From Rhizaria sp. SCN 62-66 (taxonomy: Eukaryota > Rhizaria, unplaced): DNA of 64,000 nucleotides. Below the pieces are notes generated by a model that worked only from the letters and a program-made list of their open reading frames with translations, ran no database searches and was not told where the DNA came from. The stretch spans positions 62,001 to 126,000 of the forward strand of contig MEDY01000052.1 in the NCBI GenBank assembly GCA_001724265.1. The letters run 5' to 3'. The number at the start of each line of letters is the position of its first letter. Positions within the stretch are counted from its first letter, which is position 1. The position numbers were made by a program, and so were the translations under genes. This document shows, in pieces, positions 31,853-43,690 of the stretch.

Positions 31853-34800
31853 TCACCGCCACTCCTTCTCCTCGGCCTTTGCGGAGACACGCGCCCACGC
31901 AAGCGCCGTCGCCGCGGCGACGGCAAGGACCGTGAGCAGCAGGAACGGCGCGTCGAACGAGTCCGCCAGCACGTCGAACAGTCCCGCAGGCGCGGCGCGG
32001 CGGAGGTACAGATCCAGCCCTGCGACGGCGACCAACGAGACTGACTCAAGAGCGGCGGGCGCGGAGACGACCATGCGCGCGCGCGGGAGCGTGTGGTTGA
32101 GCGAGAGCCAGTGCGCGGGCGGCACGACCAGCGCGGGTGCGTACGGCACGAGCCCTTCCTCACGGTCCTCTGTTGTGGGCGCCAAAGGACGGCGCGCGTC
32201 GAGCAGTGACCGTGAGAGCGGGATGACGCGCCCCGCCTCAGTGGCGAGAACGAGGTCCTTGGCGGTCAGGCCGCGGCCTGTGGACGTGGCCACCCAGGCG
32301 CGGGGCGCGTGCGGCAGGGTGAACGTCTGCGTCAACGCGACAACATCACCACTAGAGCCAGTGCTGTTCGCAATGTTGTTATTGTTGTTGTTGAGATAGG
32401 AGTCGATAACCATGACTTCGTGGCGGCCGCGCGCGGGGGCCCATCCGGCGACGGTGACGCTATTCTCCGCCACAGCCAGCAACAACGGCGGCGCTAGCCC
32501 CGCCAGCGTCCACGCATCGCGCGTCTCGCCCGTGGCGGCCGCGAGCAAACGTACTTCGACACCGGCGGGCGCGGCGACGGCGAGAACAAGAAGTTCACGG
32601 TCAACGGCCTTCGTCAGCGCGCCGCGGTGGTCGCCGACAACACGCACGGCGGAGCCAATGCGCTCGCCGGCGTCCGCGGCGGCCACGGCGGCGAGGGAGG
32701 CGCCGCGGCCGACGGAGTGGCCCCAGGTCGGCAGCGCGCGCGCACAGAGCACGCCCTTGCTGCTCTTATCCGCCGCCGCAGTGGCCGCGACAGAGGCGGC
32801 AGAGAGAGACCAGGAGGACACGACGCCGCGGGGCCGGTCGGCGACGGTGAGCGCGACTGGCACCGCGAGCAGCGCTAGTGCGCGCGCTGCAGTGACGCCG
32901 CTGTCCGGACGCGCGACTACCGCCACGGGGAGACCTTCGTCGCGCATCGCACTGCCAACCTTGTTGCTGTTGTTCTCAGGGAGGAACGCGTCGCTGGCGT
33001 GCGAAGCGTCGGCAACGAAGAGCACGGAGGGTAGCGCAGTCAGCGGCGCCGCGGCGGGGCTGGACAGCGCCACGGCGGCCTGCAGCGCGCGCGCCACCGC
33101 CCCGCTCAGCGCGGCCGCCACGCCAGTCGCGCTCGCCACACCCGCAACAGCGGCAGGGGCGCCGTCGGCCGCGGCAGCGGCGGGCGCGTGATGCGAGTCG
33201 GGCTCGGGGATGGCGGCAAGCGTGGTCGGCAGCAGCGGCAGCGGGAGAAACGCCGGGCACGCGCGCGCGGAGATAAGCTTCGCGGCGGCCGCAGCGGGGC
33301 CGGGGGCCGAGGCGGCGGTCGCGGCAGGCGCTGGCGCTGCGGCGAGCACAGGCGCCGGCAGCAGCGCGCCGGTCCACGGCGCCAGGCGCACAGCGAGGCC
33401 CACAGTCACCGTCGAGCTTGCTGACTCAGCAGTGCTCGGCACAGCAGTGTTCTGCGCAGCAGCAGAAGAGAACGAGGCCGCGAGCGAGAGCACCATGTCG
33501 TTGGGTCCCCACATCGTCGCCTGTGCACGGCTCACAGTCACCGTCGCCGCGCTAGAACTCACGGCGGTACCCGCGGCGGTACCCGTGGGGGTACTTGTGG
33601 CCATAAGTACCGCGCGCGCGTCGCAGGCCGACGCGGCGAAGAGGTACCTGCGCCAGAGCAGCGCACCAGAGTCCGACGCCAGTCCCACCGCGAGCCCGCG
33701 GCGCGTGACGGCAACCATCGCCTGACGACTACCGAACGCGTCCCTGTGCGCGGGCTTCGAGGGCGCACCAGAGGGCGGCACGGCGAAACGGTCCTTGCGG
33801 TCCCCTGCCCCGCCCATAGTAGCGCTGGAGCCGGAGTTGGAGCCAGAGCTGGCGCTGGGGCGGAGCGCGGCGGGTAACAGCGCAATCAGCCACGCCGGTG
33901 CGGCGAGCAGCGGGCGCGCTCCAGCGGCGGCAGCGGCGCCGAGCAGCCCGGTCTCGGAGGGCAAGGGCGCGATTTTGATCAGCTCGATCTCAGCGAGACC
34001 TTCCTCACGCACCCACAGAGCGGCGACGCCGGCCCCCGCCCCCGCCACGGTGGGCAGCGAGAGAGACAGCAGCGCCGCGGAGCCGTCCGCGAAGACAGCG
34101 GCGACGCGCGCGCCGGGGCCTGCGCGGCAGGAGTGCACGGCGCCGCGGCCGGCGGCCCAAGCGGGAAGGACCACGGGGGCAGCGGGCGCGGGCGCGGGCT
34201 GCAGCAACGGGGCCGCGTCGGCCGCTGAGGGGGGCAAGAACGCACGCAGAGGTGCGGCGGCGGAGGAGTCAGAGACACCGCAGATGACGCCGCCAGGACC
34301 CACAGTCGCTGTCACGGTCACTGCAGCGGCGGCAGAGAAAGAGAGAGCAACAACGCCGGCGCTGGGGTGTGAGACCAGCACAGTGCCGCTGACGGGCGAG
34401 GCCGCGGTCACCGTCACAGAGCCAGATGTCTTGAAGGCGGTCGGCAGCGGCGCGGGCGCCGCAGTGAGGCTTTTGGCAGCGGCGGCGGCGGTGGCGGCGG
34501 CGAGAGTGGCGGGGAGAGTGACCGTGAGCACGGCTCCGTCCGCGGTGGCGACCGTGAGCAGTGCGGCGGATGCGGCGAGAGCAGACACGGGGCCGGGCAG
34601 CGCGACGGTGACCGTGGCGGCGGGGGCGCTGAGCTCAGAAGCAGAGGCGGAGGTAGCACCAGGCGCGGAAAAGTAAGCGACCGTAAGTGCGCTGGCCGCG
34701 GGGGCAGCGCAAACCGCGGCAACAACGCCGCCCGGTAGCACGGCGAGCGCGCTCGCAGCGCAAACAGCGACAGAGGACTTGCCAGGAGTGCTAATGGCTG

Positions 34801-35350
34801 CTGCGGAGCCAGTCGCCACGGTGGTCGCGAGTGTAGCGCCCGTGAGACCGGAGAGCGTGCGCACAGTAGCGCCGCACAGCAGGGCAATCTCGGACACGCC
34901 GTCGCCGTCCGCGTCGGCGCCCGTGAATGCGGCCGCGACGCTGGCGACGGGGCAAGCGGCGTTGCTGTGAGCTGATGCAGTGAAAGAACGCTCCCAGATC
35001 AAGTCGCCCTGGTCGGCGAACCACAGCCGCAGCACGGTGGCGTTGGCGGCCGCGGAGACGGTAAGCACGGCCTTCTGGTGTGCGGCGAGCGCAAGCGGGA
35101 CCTCGGCCTCGGGCAGCACGCGGCGCCAGCGCACGGCGCCAGAGTTGGGCGCGACCGCAGCGACGACGTGCGAGTCCGTCAGCGCGAGCAGAGTGCCGTC
35201 GGGCTGCAGCACGGAGCGTGTGGGCACGCCGATGTGGTCGCGCAGAAAGAAGTCGCTGCCGTACTCGTCCTCGTGCAGCGCGGAGGCGAACGGCGCAGAC
35301 GCGATGGCGAGCACCAACGCCGCCAGGGCAAGCCACAGCGACAGGCGCAT
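31853..35350 (-). CDS. EMC1: ER membrane protein complex subunit 1
   Basis: Single exon, 1165 residues, ending in TGA. The ATG at 35350 starts a signal peptide (MRLSLWLALAALVLAIASA); the frame is open about 20 codons further but lacks another ATG. The N-terminal lumenal beta-propeller starts with HEDEYG.DFFLRDHIGVP and the first blade VVAAVAPNSGAVRWRRVLP. The C-terminal domain carries the diagnostic EMC1 run: RPLAPTTEDREEGLVPY, PP.HWLSLNHTL, SAPAALESVSLV.V.GLDLY, then GLFDVLADSFD and a transmembrane helix, ending in KEWR. EMC1 is the large scaffold subunit of the complex that inserts tail-anchored and multi-pass proteins into the ER. Between the ends, alanine-rich stretches make it about 170 residues longer than the human protein. 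The identity rests mainly on the two termini. Confidence 0.9.
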   Translation of the reverse strand: MRLSLWLALAALVLAIASAPFASALHEDEYGSDFFLRDHIGVPTRSVLQPDGTLLALTDSHVVAAVAPNSGAVRWRRVLPEAEVPLALAAHQKAVLTVSAAANATVLRLWFADQGDLIWERSFTASAHSNAACPVASVAAAFTGADADGDGVSEIALLCGATVRTLSGLTGATLATTVATGSAAAISTPGKSSVAVCAASALAVLPGGVVAAVCAAPAASALTVAYFSAPGATSASASELSAPAATVTVALPGPVSALAASAALLTVATADGAVLTVTLPATLAAATAAAAAKSLTAAPAPLPTAFKTSGSVTVTAASPVSGTVLVSHPSAGVVALSFSAAAAVTVTATVGPGGVICGVSDSSAAAPLRAFLPPSAADAAPLLQPAPAPAAPVVLPAWAAGRGAVHSCRAGPGARVAAVFADGSAALLSLSLPTVAGAGAGVAALWVREEGLAEIELIKIAPLPSETGLLGAAAAAGARPLLAAPAWLIALLPAALRPSASSGSNSGSSATMGGAGDRKDRFAVPPSGAPSKPAHRDAFGSRQAMVAVTRRGLAVGLASDSGALLWRRYLFAASACDARAVLMATSTPTGTAAGTAVSSSAATVTVSRAQATMWGPNDMVLSLAASFSSAAAQNTAVPSTAESASSTVTVGLAVRLAPWTGALLPAPVLAAAPAPAATAASAPGPAAAAAKLISARACPAFLPLPLLPTTLAAIPEPDSHHAPAAAAADGAPAAVAGVASATGVAAALSGAVARALQAAVALSSPAAAPLTALPSVLFVADASHASDAFLPENNSNKVGSAMRDEGLPVAVVARPDSGVTAARALALLAVPVALTVADRPRGVVSSWSLSAASVAATAAADKSSKGVLCARALPTWGHSVGRGASLAAVAAADAGERIGSAVRVVGDHRGALTKAVDRELLVLAVAAPAGVEVRLLAAATGETRDAWTLAGLAPPLLLAVAENSVTVAGWAPARGRHEVMVIDSYLNNNNNNIANSTGSSGDVVALTQTFTLPHAPRAWVATSTGRGLTAKDLVLATEAGRVIPLSRSLLDARRPLAPTTEDREEGLVPYAPALVVPPAHWLSLNHTLPRARMVVSAPAALESVSLVAVAGLDLYLRRAAPAGLFDVLADSFDAPFLLLTVLAVAAATALAWARVSAKAEEKEWR

Positions 35351-36554
35351 CGCGATCAGACTAGCGAGGGGGAAAGAGGGCGCTGGCCTACTAGAAGACA
35401 AGATGTTCAAGTGTAGATTTTAGATGTAAATGAAAGAATAGTGAGGTATCTCAGACCAAGATTATTTCGCTATTGCACGTTGATATACATGAAATTTTGA
35501 AGGACAAATAAAGTCATGATGACCTACAGCTGGAGGACTGTGGGCAGGCGGGCTTCGTGTCCCGGCTGACTTTCAGGGACATAACTCAACAATAAGGACG
35601 TTGCGGCTCGAACAGCATACGAATCGCGGAATTACACCACAAACCATGTATTAAGTGAAAATTGTGTATGATTTATAACTGCTCTCGAAGCATGGCTGCG
35701 GCGCAGGTGATGGACCAGCCAATTGGTGCCGCTCAAAGTTTGCTGAAGAATCTGAGTTAATCACACTCGTAAATGTTGGCGTTCTGTCTGAATGTTGGCG
35801 GCGCTGCTATGAACACGCTGCGTTGTGGCACCGGGAGCTGGTCATTTTCTTTGGTCTGTGTTTAACCATGTCATATACGAAGTCCGACGAACACCGACTC
35901 CGTTAGTCCGGCAGAAGATTCGTGCTTCCGGCGAGTGTATCCACATGATAATGAAAGGTCATAGAGCTATAGCGCCTTGTAACGGTAGCGTCATGAGGAA
36001 ATATGTCACCACAATGGTCAATTATCATGATTGAGGCTTGTTTGTCTTGCGTTCCAGCTGAGTATTCAAGAGGGCGACGATGCAGATGAGTGAAAATCTA
36101 TCATTAGACATCGTTTTTTTCAATGAAATAAATGTATATTACAGTGAACAAAAGATAAAATATAAATAATCACCATTTGTATCGTAAATCAATATCAAAC
36201 TTTAAATCGGAGGCATTATTACCGAAGATATCATCGGTTCAGTGAGTTTTGACTGTGTTGTGGTTTGGAGGCAGCAGGCTGGCACACGTTCAGAAGGGGC
36301 TCCAAAAGACCTCGTGTATTCTCTCTACGGATCGTCAACATGGTATATGAGGTTTGTTTCACACTGAAGGGGCGTTTTAAAAATCACTTTTATTTCCACA
36401 TTTTTGGGACTCATCCTTATTGTCCTTAACTCTTCGTCATATCAGCGGCCCCTTCCTTTGACCCGTGTAGTTGTGCAAATCTCCGCACCTCGTCCTTTTC
36501 CCGTACCCCCCAGTTTTGTCACGCACCAGGGGCGCGCGCCTCTCCCTCTCCGCG
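35351..36554. other. Divergent intergenic region, no gene seen
   Basis: About 1.2 kb with promoters of EMC1 and the myotubularin gene. The myotubularin frame is open back to 36471 without a better ATG. No RNA gene is recognised. Confidence 0.5.
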
Positions 36555-39500
36555 ATGGATTTAAGCCGCTCGTTCTGCTTCACGGAGCTCAAGCGCGGCT
36601 ACTCGCGGCCCAACGACGCGCACATTGACCACCGCCGCGGGCTCCTCATCGTCACCAAGCACGCCGGCGCCGGCCAACGCCGCAAAGAGTTTCCCTGCGC
36701 GCACGTGCTCATGCTCGAGCTCGACGGCGGCGCCGCGTCCACCCAGCCCGTTCACGAGGACCTCTTGTCTTTTGACCCGTTTCTCTCCTCTTCCGGCACC
36801 GGTGCGACTGGGGGCTCGGCGGGCTCGACTTCCGCGCCGCCGCCGCCGCCTCCGCGCGCGGGTGGTCCAAACGGCGCGACCCCACTCGTCTCCTTCGGCT
36901 CGCTCACCGTCTCTGGCTCCACCGCGCGCGCGCCCGCCGCCGGCGCCGCCGTTGCCGTTCCCGCGTGTCTCCGCATCACTCTCGGCCCCCCGCCTCAGCC
37001 GCCAGCAACGGGTCTCACTACCCAATCCTCCTCCGCCTCCGCAGCGGCCGCCGCGGCGCCGCAGCAGCGGCTATGGCAGTTTCCCAGCGTGGCCGAGCGC
37101 GACGCCTTTGCCGACATGCTTTGCGCCGCCGCCGCGGTGACCCCACGCGTTATCCACGCGTACTTGCGCCTCGCTGACGCCACAACCGACGCCGTCGACT
37201 CCACCGCGGCTGCCGCTGACTCCGCCGCAACTGCGACTGGCGCGGCCGCGATTCTTGGTGGCGTCGGTGGCGCCACGGGCGCGGATGACGCTGCGGGCTC
37301 GTCGTCGTCGTCGTCGACATCAGGCGCGCAGTCGGCCTGCTCTATCCGCGCGCTGCGGCGTGTTCTCGCCTCGCTCTCAATCGACCTCACTGCTCTCGCC
37401 GTCGCCGCGTGCGCCGCGTCGGGCTCGTCCCACGCCGCTTCGGCCGCGGCGGCGTTGGGCTCCGGCCCCGGCGCGCTCGCTCGGCCGCTCTCTGTAGGCA
37501 CGAACTCCTCTCCCAACGCTCTCACCGGTCCCCCCAGTGCCAGTGCCAGCGCCGGTGCCGGCGCACCTGCGACAGCGGGCCCTGGGCTGGTGTATGCGCG
37601 CGCTGGCAGTGTTTTGACGCCTCCGCCGCGCCCACCCGCTGCCGGCGCCGGCGCCGCCGCCGCGTCCGCCGCTGCAGCCGCCGCCCTGAGCCCCGGCCGC
37701 CTCCGCCGACTGCGCTTCGTCATCGCGGTCGCCACTGCCTCCGTTCCGGTCCCCGCGGCCGCCGCAGTCTCCTCGTCCTTTGCCGCCGCCGCGGCCGCCG
37801 CCGCCGCGGCCGCTGCGACAGCCGCGGGTGTGGCGACGCTCGACGACGTCGTGCTCTGCTACTGGGACTGTCTACGCTTGCTCGCGTGGTTCGCACTCGC
37901 CCCCGGCGCGCTCGCGCCGCAGGCCCCCGGTCCGCTGCAGTGCTCGATGGCCGACGGACGCGACTCGACGGCGCTGCTCGGCCAGCGCGCCGCCGCGCTC
38001 GCGCACTTTGTCGCCGTCACGGCCCCCGTCAGCACGAGCATCAGCAGCGGCAGCGGCGCAAACAGTGGATCTGCACCGGGCGCACACCGTGGTTCTGTCC
38101 TCACGCCGGCGCCGCTATCGGGCTCGGGGGGCGCGGCCACCGCGACCGTCACTGCCGCCGCGGCCGCGTCCGTGGCCGCAGGTGCCGCGGCGTATCTCCA
38201 GGCCGCAGCCGCGAGCACCGGCCTCCGCCTGCCGCAGCGTCCAACGCACGGCAATGCCCACGGTCACGCGCACGGCCTCGGCCCTCACGGCGCGGCCCGC
38301 GGCGCCGGCGGCGCCGGCGCCGGCGCTGACGCGGGGGGCGCGGAGTCATCCGCCTCGGCTGCGTCCGCCGCCGCGTCGGCAGTGGCGGCGGCCTTTGCGG
38401 CGGGCGCGGGCGGCGCTGGCGTGTCGGTCCCGCTATGGTCCGGCGAGCACATTCTCAGCACTGCGCTCGCGGGCTGCCTGACCGAAGTGGCCTCGGCGGC
38501 TTCGCTCACCGGCCAGGGTGCTCCCCGTGCGCGCGTGCACTACGGCACCATGGCGCTGACCAATGCGCGCGTGCTGTTCATCGCGCACCCGCCCGCGCCA
38601 GAGGCTACGGGCGGCGTCGTCGCACCCGCGCCGCGCGATGCCGCCGGCGCCGCGGCCGCCGCTGCCGCTGCGGCTGCGGCCCCGTTCATCGCGGAGATGC
38701 CCGTCGCAGCCGTCGAGGTCGTCTCCAAGACGACCGCCACCGCGGGCACCAGCACCAACAACTCGACCGCGCTGGCGGTAGCAGTGGCGACCGGGTACAC
38801 CAACGCTCTGGCGCGGCTCCCGCGGCTGCGGCTTGTGTCGAAGTTAGGCCGCGAACTCGTGCTTATCCTCCCGCCCGCCACCGCTGTCTCGAGCTCCGGC
38901 GCGAGCACCAACTCCAACTTTGCCAACTTGGACCATCTGTACGCGTTGATCACAGAGCTCGCGTTCCCCGGTGACCAGCGCCGTTTATTCGCGTTCCGCC
39001 ACCGGTGGCCCGCGCCCGCGCTCGACGGCTTCCCGCTGCACCCACGTCTTAACGGCTGGGAGCTCTACTCCCCCCAGCGCGAGTACACCCGCTTGGGACT
39101 GCGCGCCAGTCACCCGCGCTTCCGCTGGTGCACGGCCAACGCCAACTACTCCCTCTCGCCAACCTACCCGGCGCTGCTCGTGGTGCCGCGCGCGGTTGAC
39201 GACGCCGCGGTCGCCAAGGTCGCCGCCTTCCGCTCCCGCGGCCGGCTGCCCGCCGTGGTGTATATGCACGCGGCCACGGGCGCAACCATCAGCCGTTGCG
39301 CGCAGCCGCTGGTCGGCCCTGGCGGTAACTCGTGCCTCGCGGATGAGATCCTCGTGTCTTTGCTGCGCGAAGGCAACCCCAGCAATGCTGGCGTGTTGTA
39401 TCTCCTTGACGCGCGTCCGTTTAAGGCAGCCGTTGGGAACCGGCTTATGGGCAAGGGTAGCGAGGACGTCTCGCGCTACCGCGGCACTGTTCTGCACTAC

Positions 39501-42500
39501 CTCGGTATCGACAACATCCATGCAGTCACATCCGCGCTGCGCCAGCTCCGCGAGCTCCTGGGCACTGCGCCCTCGGCTTCGGGCGACGCCGCCGCCGCTG
39601 CCGGCGCCGCGGGTGGCTCCGCGCTGGCCGCGCTGCTCGCATCCGAGTCAGGCGCCGGGCTCGCAGTCGCCCGCGGTGCGAGTTACATTGATTTGCCCGA
39701 CCCGCACGTGCAGCCCGGCACGGCCGCGTCGGCCGCGGTCGCCGTCGCCGCCGCCGCCGTCGCCGCCCAGGCGCCGCGCGTGATCTCGCACAACGGCCAC
39801 GGCGGCGGCGTCGGCGGCGCGGCGGGCGCGAGCTACGCGGGCTCCGGGCTCGCTCCCGGCAGCGGCACCGCGGCGGCCGCGGCGGCTGTCATGGCGAGCA
39901 CCAACACGGAGCCTGCGGCGACGCGCGGCGTCAGTGACTCGCGCTGGCAGCGGCTGCTGACGCTCATCCTGGCGTCCTCCGCCCGGCTCGCGCGCCACAT
40001 CTCCGAAGAGGGCGCCAGTGCGCTGATCCACTGCTCCGACGGGTGGGACCGGACGTCGCAGCTCTCGGCGCTGGGGCAGATCATGCTCGACCCTTACTAC
40101 CGCACGCGCGCCGGGTTCGCCGTCGTTGTCGAGAAAGAGTGGCTGTCGTTCGGACACAAGTTTGCGCACCGACACGGCCACGCGTCGGCCAATATCGCCG
40201 ATGACCAGCGGTCCCCTGTGTTCCTGCAGTTCCTCGACTGCGTGTACCAGATGCAGCGCCAGCACCCCGCCGCGTTCGAGCTCAACGAGGCCTATCTCAT
40301 CGCCCTTGCTGAGGCCGTGACGTCGGCACGGTTCGGTACGTTCCTGTTTGATTCCGAGCAAGAGCGCGTGTCTGCCGGTCTGCGCCACCACACCTCCTCG
40401 GTCTGGACCTACTTAGCGCACCCAGCGACGGCAGCCAAGTTTGCGAACCCCGGCTACGACCCGGCTCTGTCGCCCGCGCCGCTCTTCCCCGACTGCTCCG
40501 GCCGCAAGACCGTGCTCTGGGAAGCTCTGCACCTTGGCAACAGTCCGCACCGGCCGTACGCGCACGCGCACACGTCGCTCGTCCCCGCAAGCGCGCTTAC
40601 GCACGCGGTCAAGGCCATGCAGCCGCGCGCCGACAGCAGCGCCACTGCCAACAACGGCAACAACAACGGAAACGACGACGACGACGACGGGGAGGACGCA
40701 CCGGGCGCTGCGACCGCCGGGAGCGTGCCGCCGCCCGCGGCGGTGCTCGGCGGACCCGACGCCGCGCTGTCCCGGCTGGCTCTCAAGTATGCAGCGCTGT
40801 ACGAGCGCGCGCGCGCGGCCGGCGTCGACCTCTCCGGTCTGGACTTCAACAGCGAGAGTGCCGCCGGGACCTCAAGTCCTCCCACGGGTCCACCCGCAGG
40901 TACTAGCGGTACGGGTGAGCCGCACGTGGTGTGGGATCCGTACCCCGCGCCCGGCGCGCCAGGTATGGCCTCTCTCTCGTCTTTCCCACCCGCCTCGGCC
41001 GCGCCCTCGCTTGCCACCTCCTACGCTCTCATCTCGCACACCCCCGCCAGCAGTCAAAGCAACAGCAGTAGCAGCGACGCCATGCGAGTGCGTGCGACGG
41101 TGGCGGCGCGTGACTGCGGCGGCGTCGCAGGCGTGCCCGTACCGTGCCCCGCGGCCGTGTTGTGTAACTCGTTTGCGACCCCGGCGCAGTCGCTCGGCGC
41201 GCTTTCGCTGCCGCTGTACCTCTCCCGCGTCGAGACGCCCGCCGTGGCCGCTTTGGCCGCCGCGGCCGCGGGCGCCGCGCCCGGTCTGCCGCCCCGCGCC
41301 GTGAGCCCCACGCCCGGCTCCGGCCCCACCAGTGGGGCAGCGACCGCGGACAACAACGCAGAGCAGCGCACTGCGCTTGTGGTCACGTCCGCAGGTCTGC
41401 GCTTTGCACACTTACCGCCCGCAGACTCCACCGAGGCATTCGTGCTCGCGGCCGACCCGAACGCTGACGCCGCCTCTGGGGGCGCTGTAGCTGCATCAGG
41501 CCGCGGTGCGACGGAGACAGCGCGCGAGGTTGAGTCCACCGCCCCGCCGCCTCCGCCGCCGCCTGTGGTGCCCGTTGCGGGCTACCGCGGCGTCGGCATT
41601 GGCGCCGGCGGCCGTTTCTCCATCCTTCCACCGCCCGCCGCGCCCGCTCCCGCTGGCGCCGGGGCTGCGACCGCGGATGCCTCCGCCCTCAACAGCGGCG
41701 GCGGCGGCATCGGCGTGCGTAGCAGCGTGTTCGCGCCTGGTGCTTTCGCAGGCACCACGTTCGGGGCTGTTCGGGGCACGCGCTCTGCCTCTATCATCAC
41801 ACCCAGCCCCGCGCCCGCCCACGCACACGCGCACGCACACGGCAAGCCCGGTTCCGCCGCCGGCGCGCCCCCTGCTGCCCCCGCCGCCTCTGCTCTGCGC
41901 GGTGGGCTTGGTGCAAGTGAGGGATTCCTGTCTTCATCATCGTCGTCCTCGGCTTCGACTGGCGCTGGCGCCGGCGCTGTCGGATATGGCGCCGGCTACG
42001 GCGACGAGCCGAGCAGCAGCGAGGACGACGGCTACGGCGGCGGCGACGACAGCGACGGCGACGACACCCCTGCCCCGGCTGCTGCTGCTGCTGCTCCTGC
42101 TGCAACCGCAGCTGCTGGCGCTGGTGCGATTGCGGGGACGCGCGGCGGCCTTGCGGGCCCTCGCGGGAGTAATGGCGGCGTGTCGCGCAACCCCTATGTG
42201 GGTCCTGAGCCTGACACGTACTCGCCTGTCCCCACGCCGGGCCTCGGCTCTAACTCAGTCGTCACCGGCGTCAACGCAGGCGCGGGCGTCAACGCAGGTT
42301 TCCCGCTGCCGCCGCCCCCGCCCGCCTCGGCACGCCCCACCGGTGTCGGTTCTGGCGCTGGCGCGGGCGTGGGCGCTGGGGTGGGCGCAGGTGCGGGCGT
42401 CAGTGCCAGTCTCGGCGGAGTGCGATCCCCCACAGCGGCGTCCTCGGCGGCGGCGGGAGGAGGCCACTTCTACACGGTCACGGGGTCAACTGGCTCTGCG

Positions 42501-42699
42501 ACTGGGAGTGCGACTGCGCAGCAGCCGCCGCCGCCCCCCTTTGCGCCTCCACCGGCTGCGGCTGCACTTATGCCCGCTGCTGCGCCCGTACCTGCACCTG
42601 CGGAGAGTCGGAGGTTTTATTCGCAGCCTCTGGCGCAGCAGCAGCCTCCGTCGCCGCCGCTCTCTCCCACCTCCACCTCCACCTCCGGCCCGCCCCCGC

Positions 42700-42733
<34 letters not shown>

Positions 42734-43463
42734 TGGCAGTAGCGGCAGCGGCAGTGGCAGTGGCAGTGCGAGCGCGTACGCCACTATCGCGCCGCCGTCG
42801 CCCGCCGCGCACCAGCATCCGCACCCGCACCGCCCGCCGCAGTCCCCCAGCCCCAGCGCCAGCGCCAGCGCGACAGCGACAGGGCCGGCTGCGGCTGCGG
42901 CTGCGGTGCCTGGAGCTGGGCGTGGCGTGGGCGGCGCGTCGCCCGCGCCGGTGAGCGGCAGCAGCGGCGGGACGCGGTCCAGCGGCGGCAGCAGCGGCGC
43001 GAGTAGCATCGGCGGCAGCGCGCCGCGCACCAAGTGGGTTCTGGCCACTGGCGGCAGTAACTACAACAGCGGCAGCAACACGAATACCAACAGCTCGAAC
43101 TCGCCGTCGTCTGCGGGGGCCAGCGCGGGAAGCGTGCCGCCTCCGCCGCCGCAGTCCCAGCCCCCGTTGCAGGTGCAGCAGCAGCGGCCGTCGCAGCAGC
43201 CATCGCAGCCGCCGCCGTCGCCGCCGCCGCCGACGCCGCCGCCCTTCCCCGTCCCCGGCCAGGCCGCCGCGCGGCCGGCGCAGACTGGGGCGCCCCCGGT
43301 GCTGCCGCCGCGCAACAAGCTCATGGGGACCGCTCTGCCGCTGCCGCCGTCGCCGTCGCCGTCATCGCTCGCGGGCCAGGTGCAGCAGGAGAGTGATGAG
43401 CCTCCAGTGCAACAACAAATCCCCAAGGCAAGGCAGTGGCCGAGCGTGGGGAACACCATGTGA
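36555..43463 (+). CDS. Very large myotubularin-family phosphoinositide 3-phosphatase
   Basis: Single exon, 2302 residues, ending in TGA. The ATG at 36555 begins MDLSRSFCFTELKRGYSR; the frame continues open to 36471. A PH-GRAM-like region lies before residue 810. The phosphatase domain spans about residues 810-1310: NGWELYSPQREYTRLGL, RFRWCTANANYSLSPTYPA, VVYMH...ATISRCAQP, then the active-site loop CSDGWDRT with catalytic Cys1160 and Arg1166. HKFAHRHGH, SPVFLQFLDCVYQ and FGTFLF follow, as in active myotubularins. These enzymes remove the 3-phosphate from PI3P and PI(3,5)P2 on endosomes. Typical length is 600-1000; the excess is Ala/Ser/Gly/Pro low complexity in the N-terminal 800 and C-terminal 900 residues, plus insertions such as a loop before the active site. 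All catalytic residues are present, so activity is expected. Confidence 0.93.
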
Positions 43464-43690
43464 GAAATTAATAATAGTTCCGCCATAGATCCGTTAATCC
43501 AAAGTTTAGTTTTATTAGCAACAACTCTCTGCCACAATACACCTTTAATCAAAATAATTATTCTTAGATTCCGCACTAACCCCATTTTATCGACTTGGAT
43601 ACTTCTCTCCTTTGCACTCCGTTTGTTGCTGCTTTTGTCGCAGTTCTCTCCCTCTTTCCGGACCCAAGCTCCGAGTGTTTTGTCCTGCAG

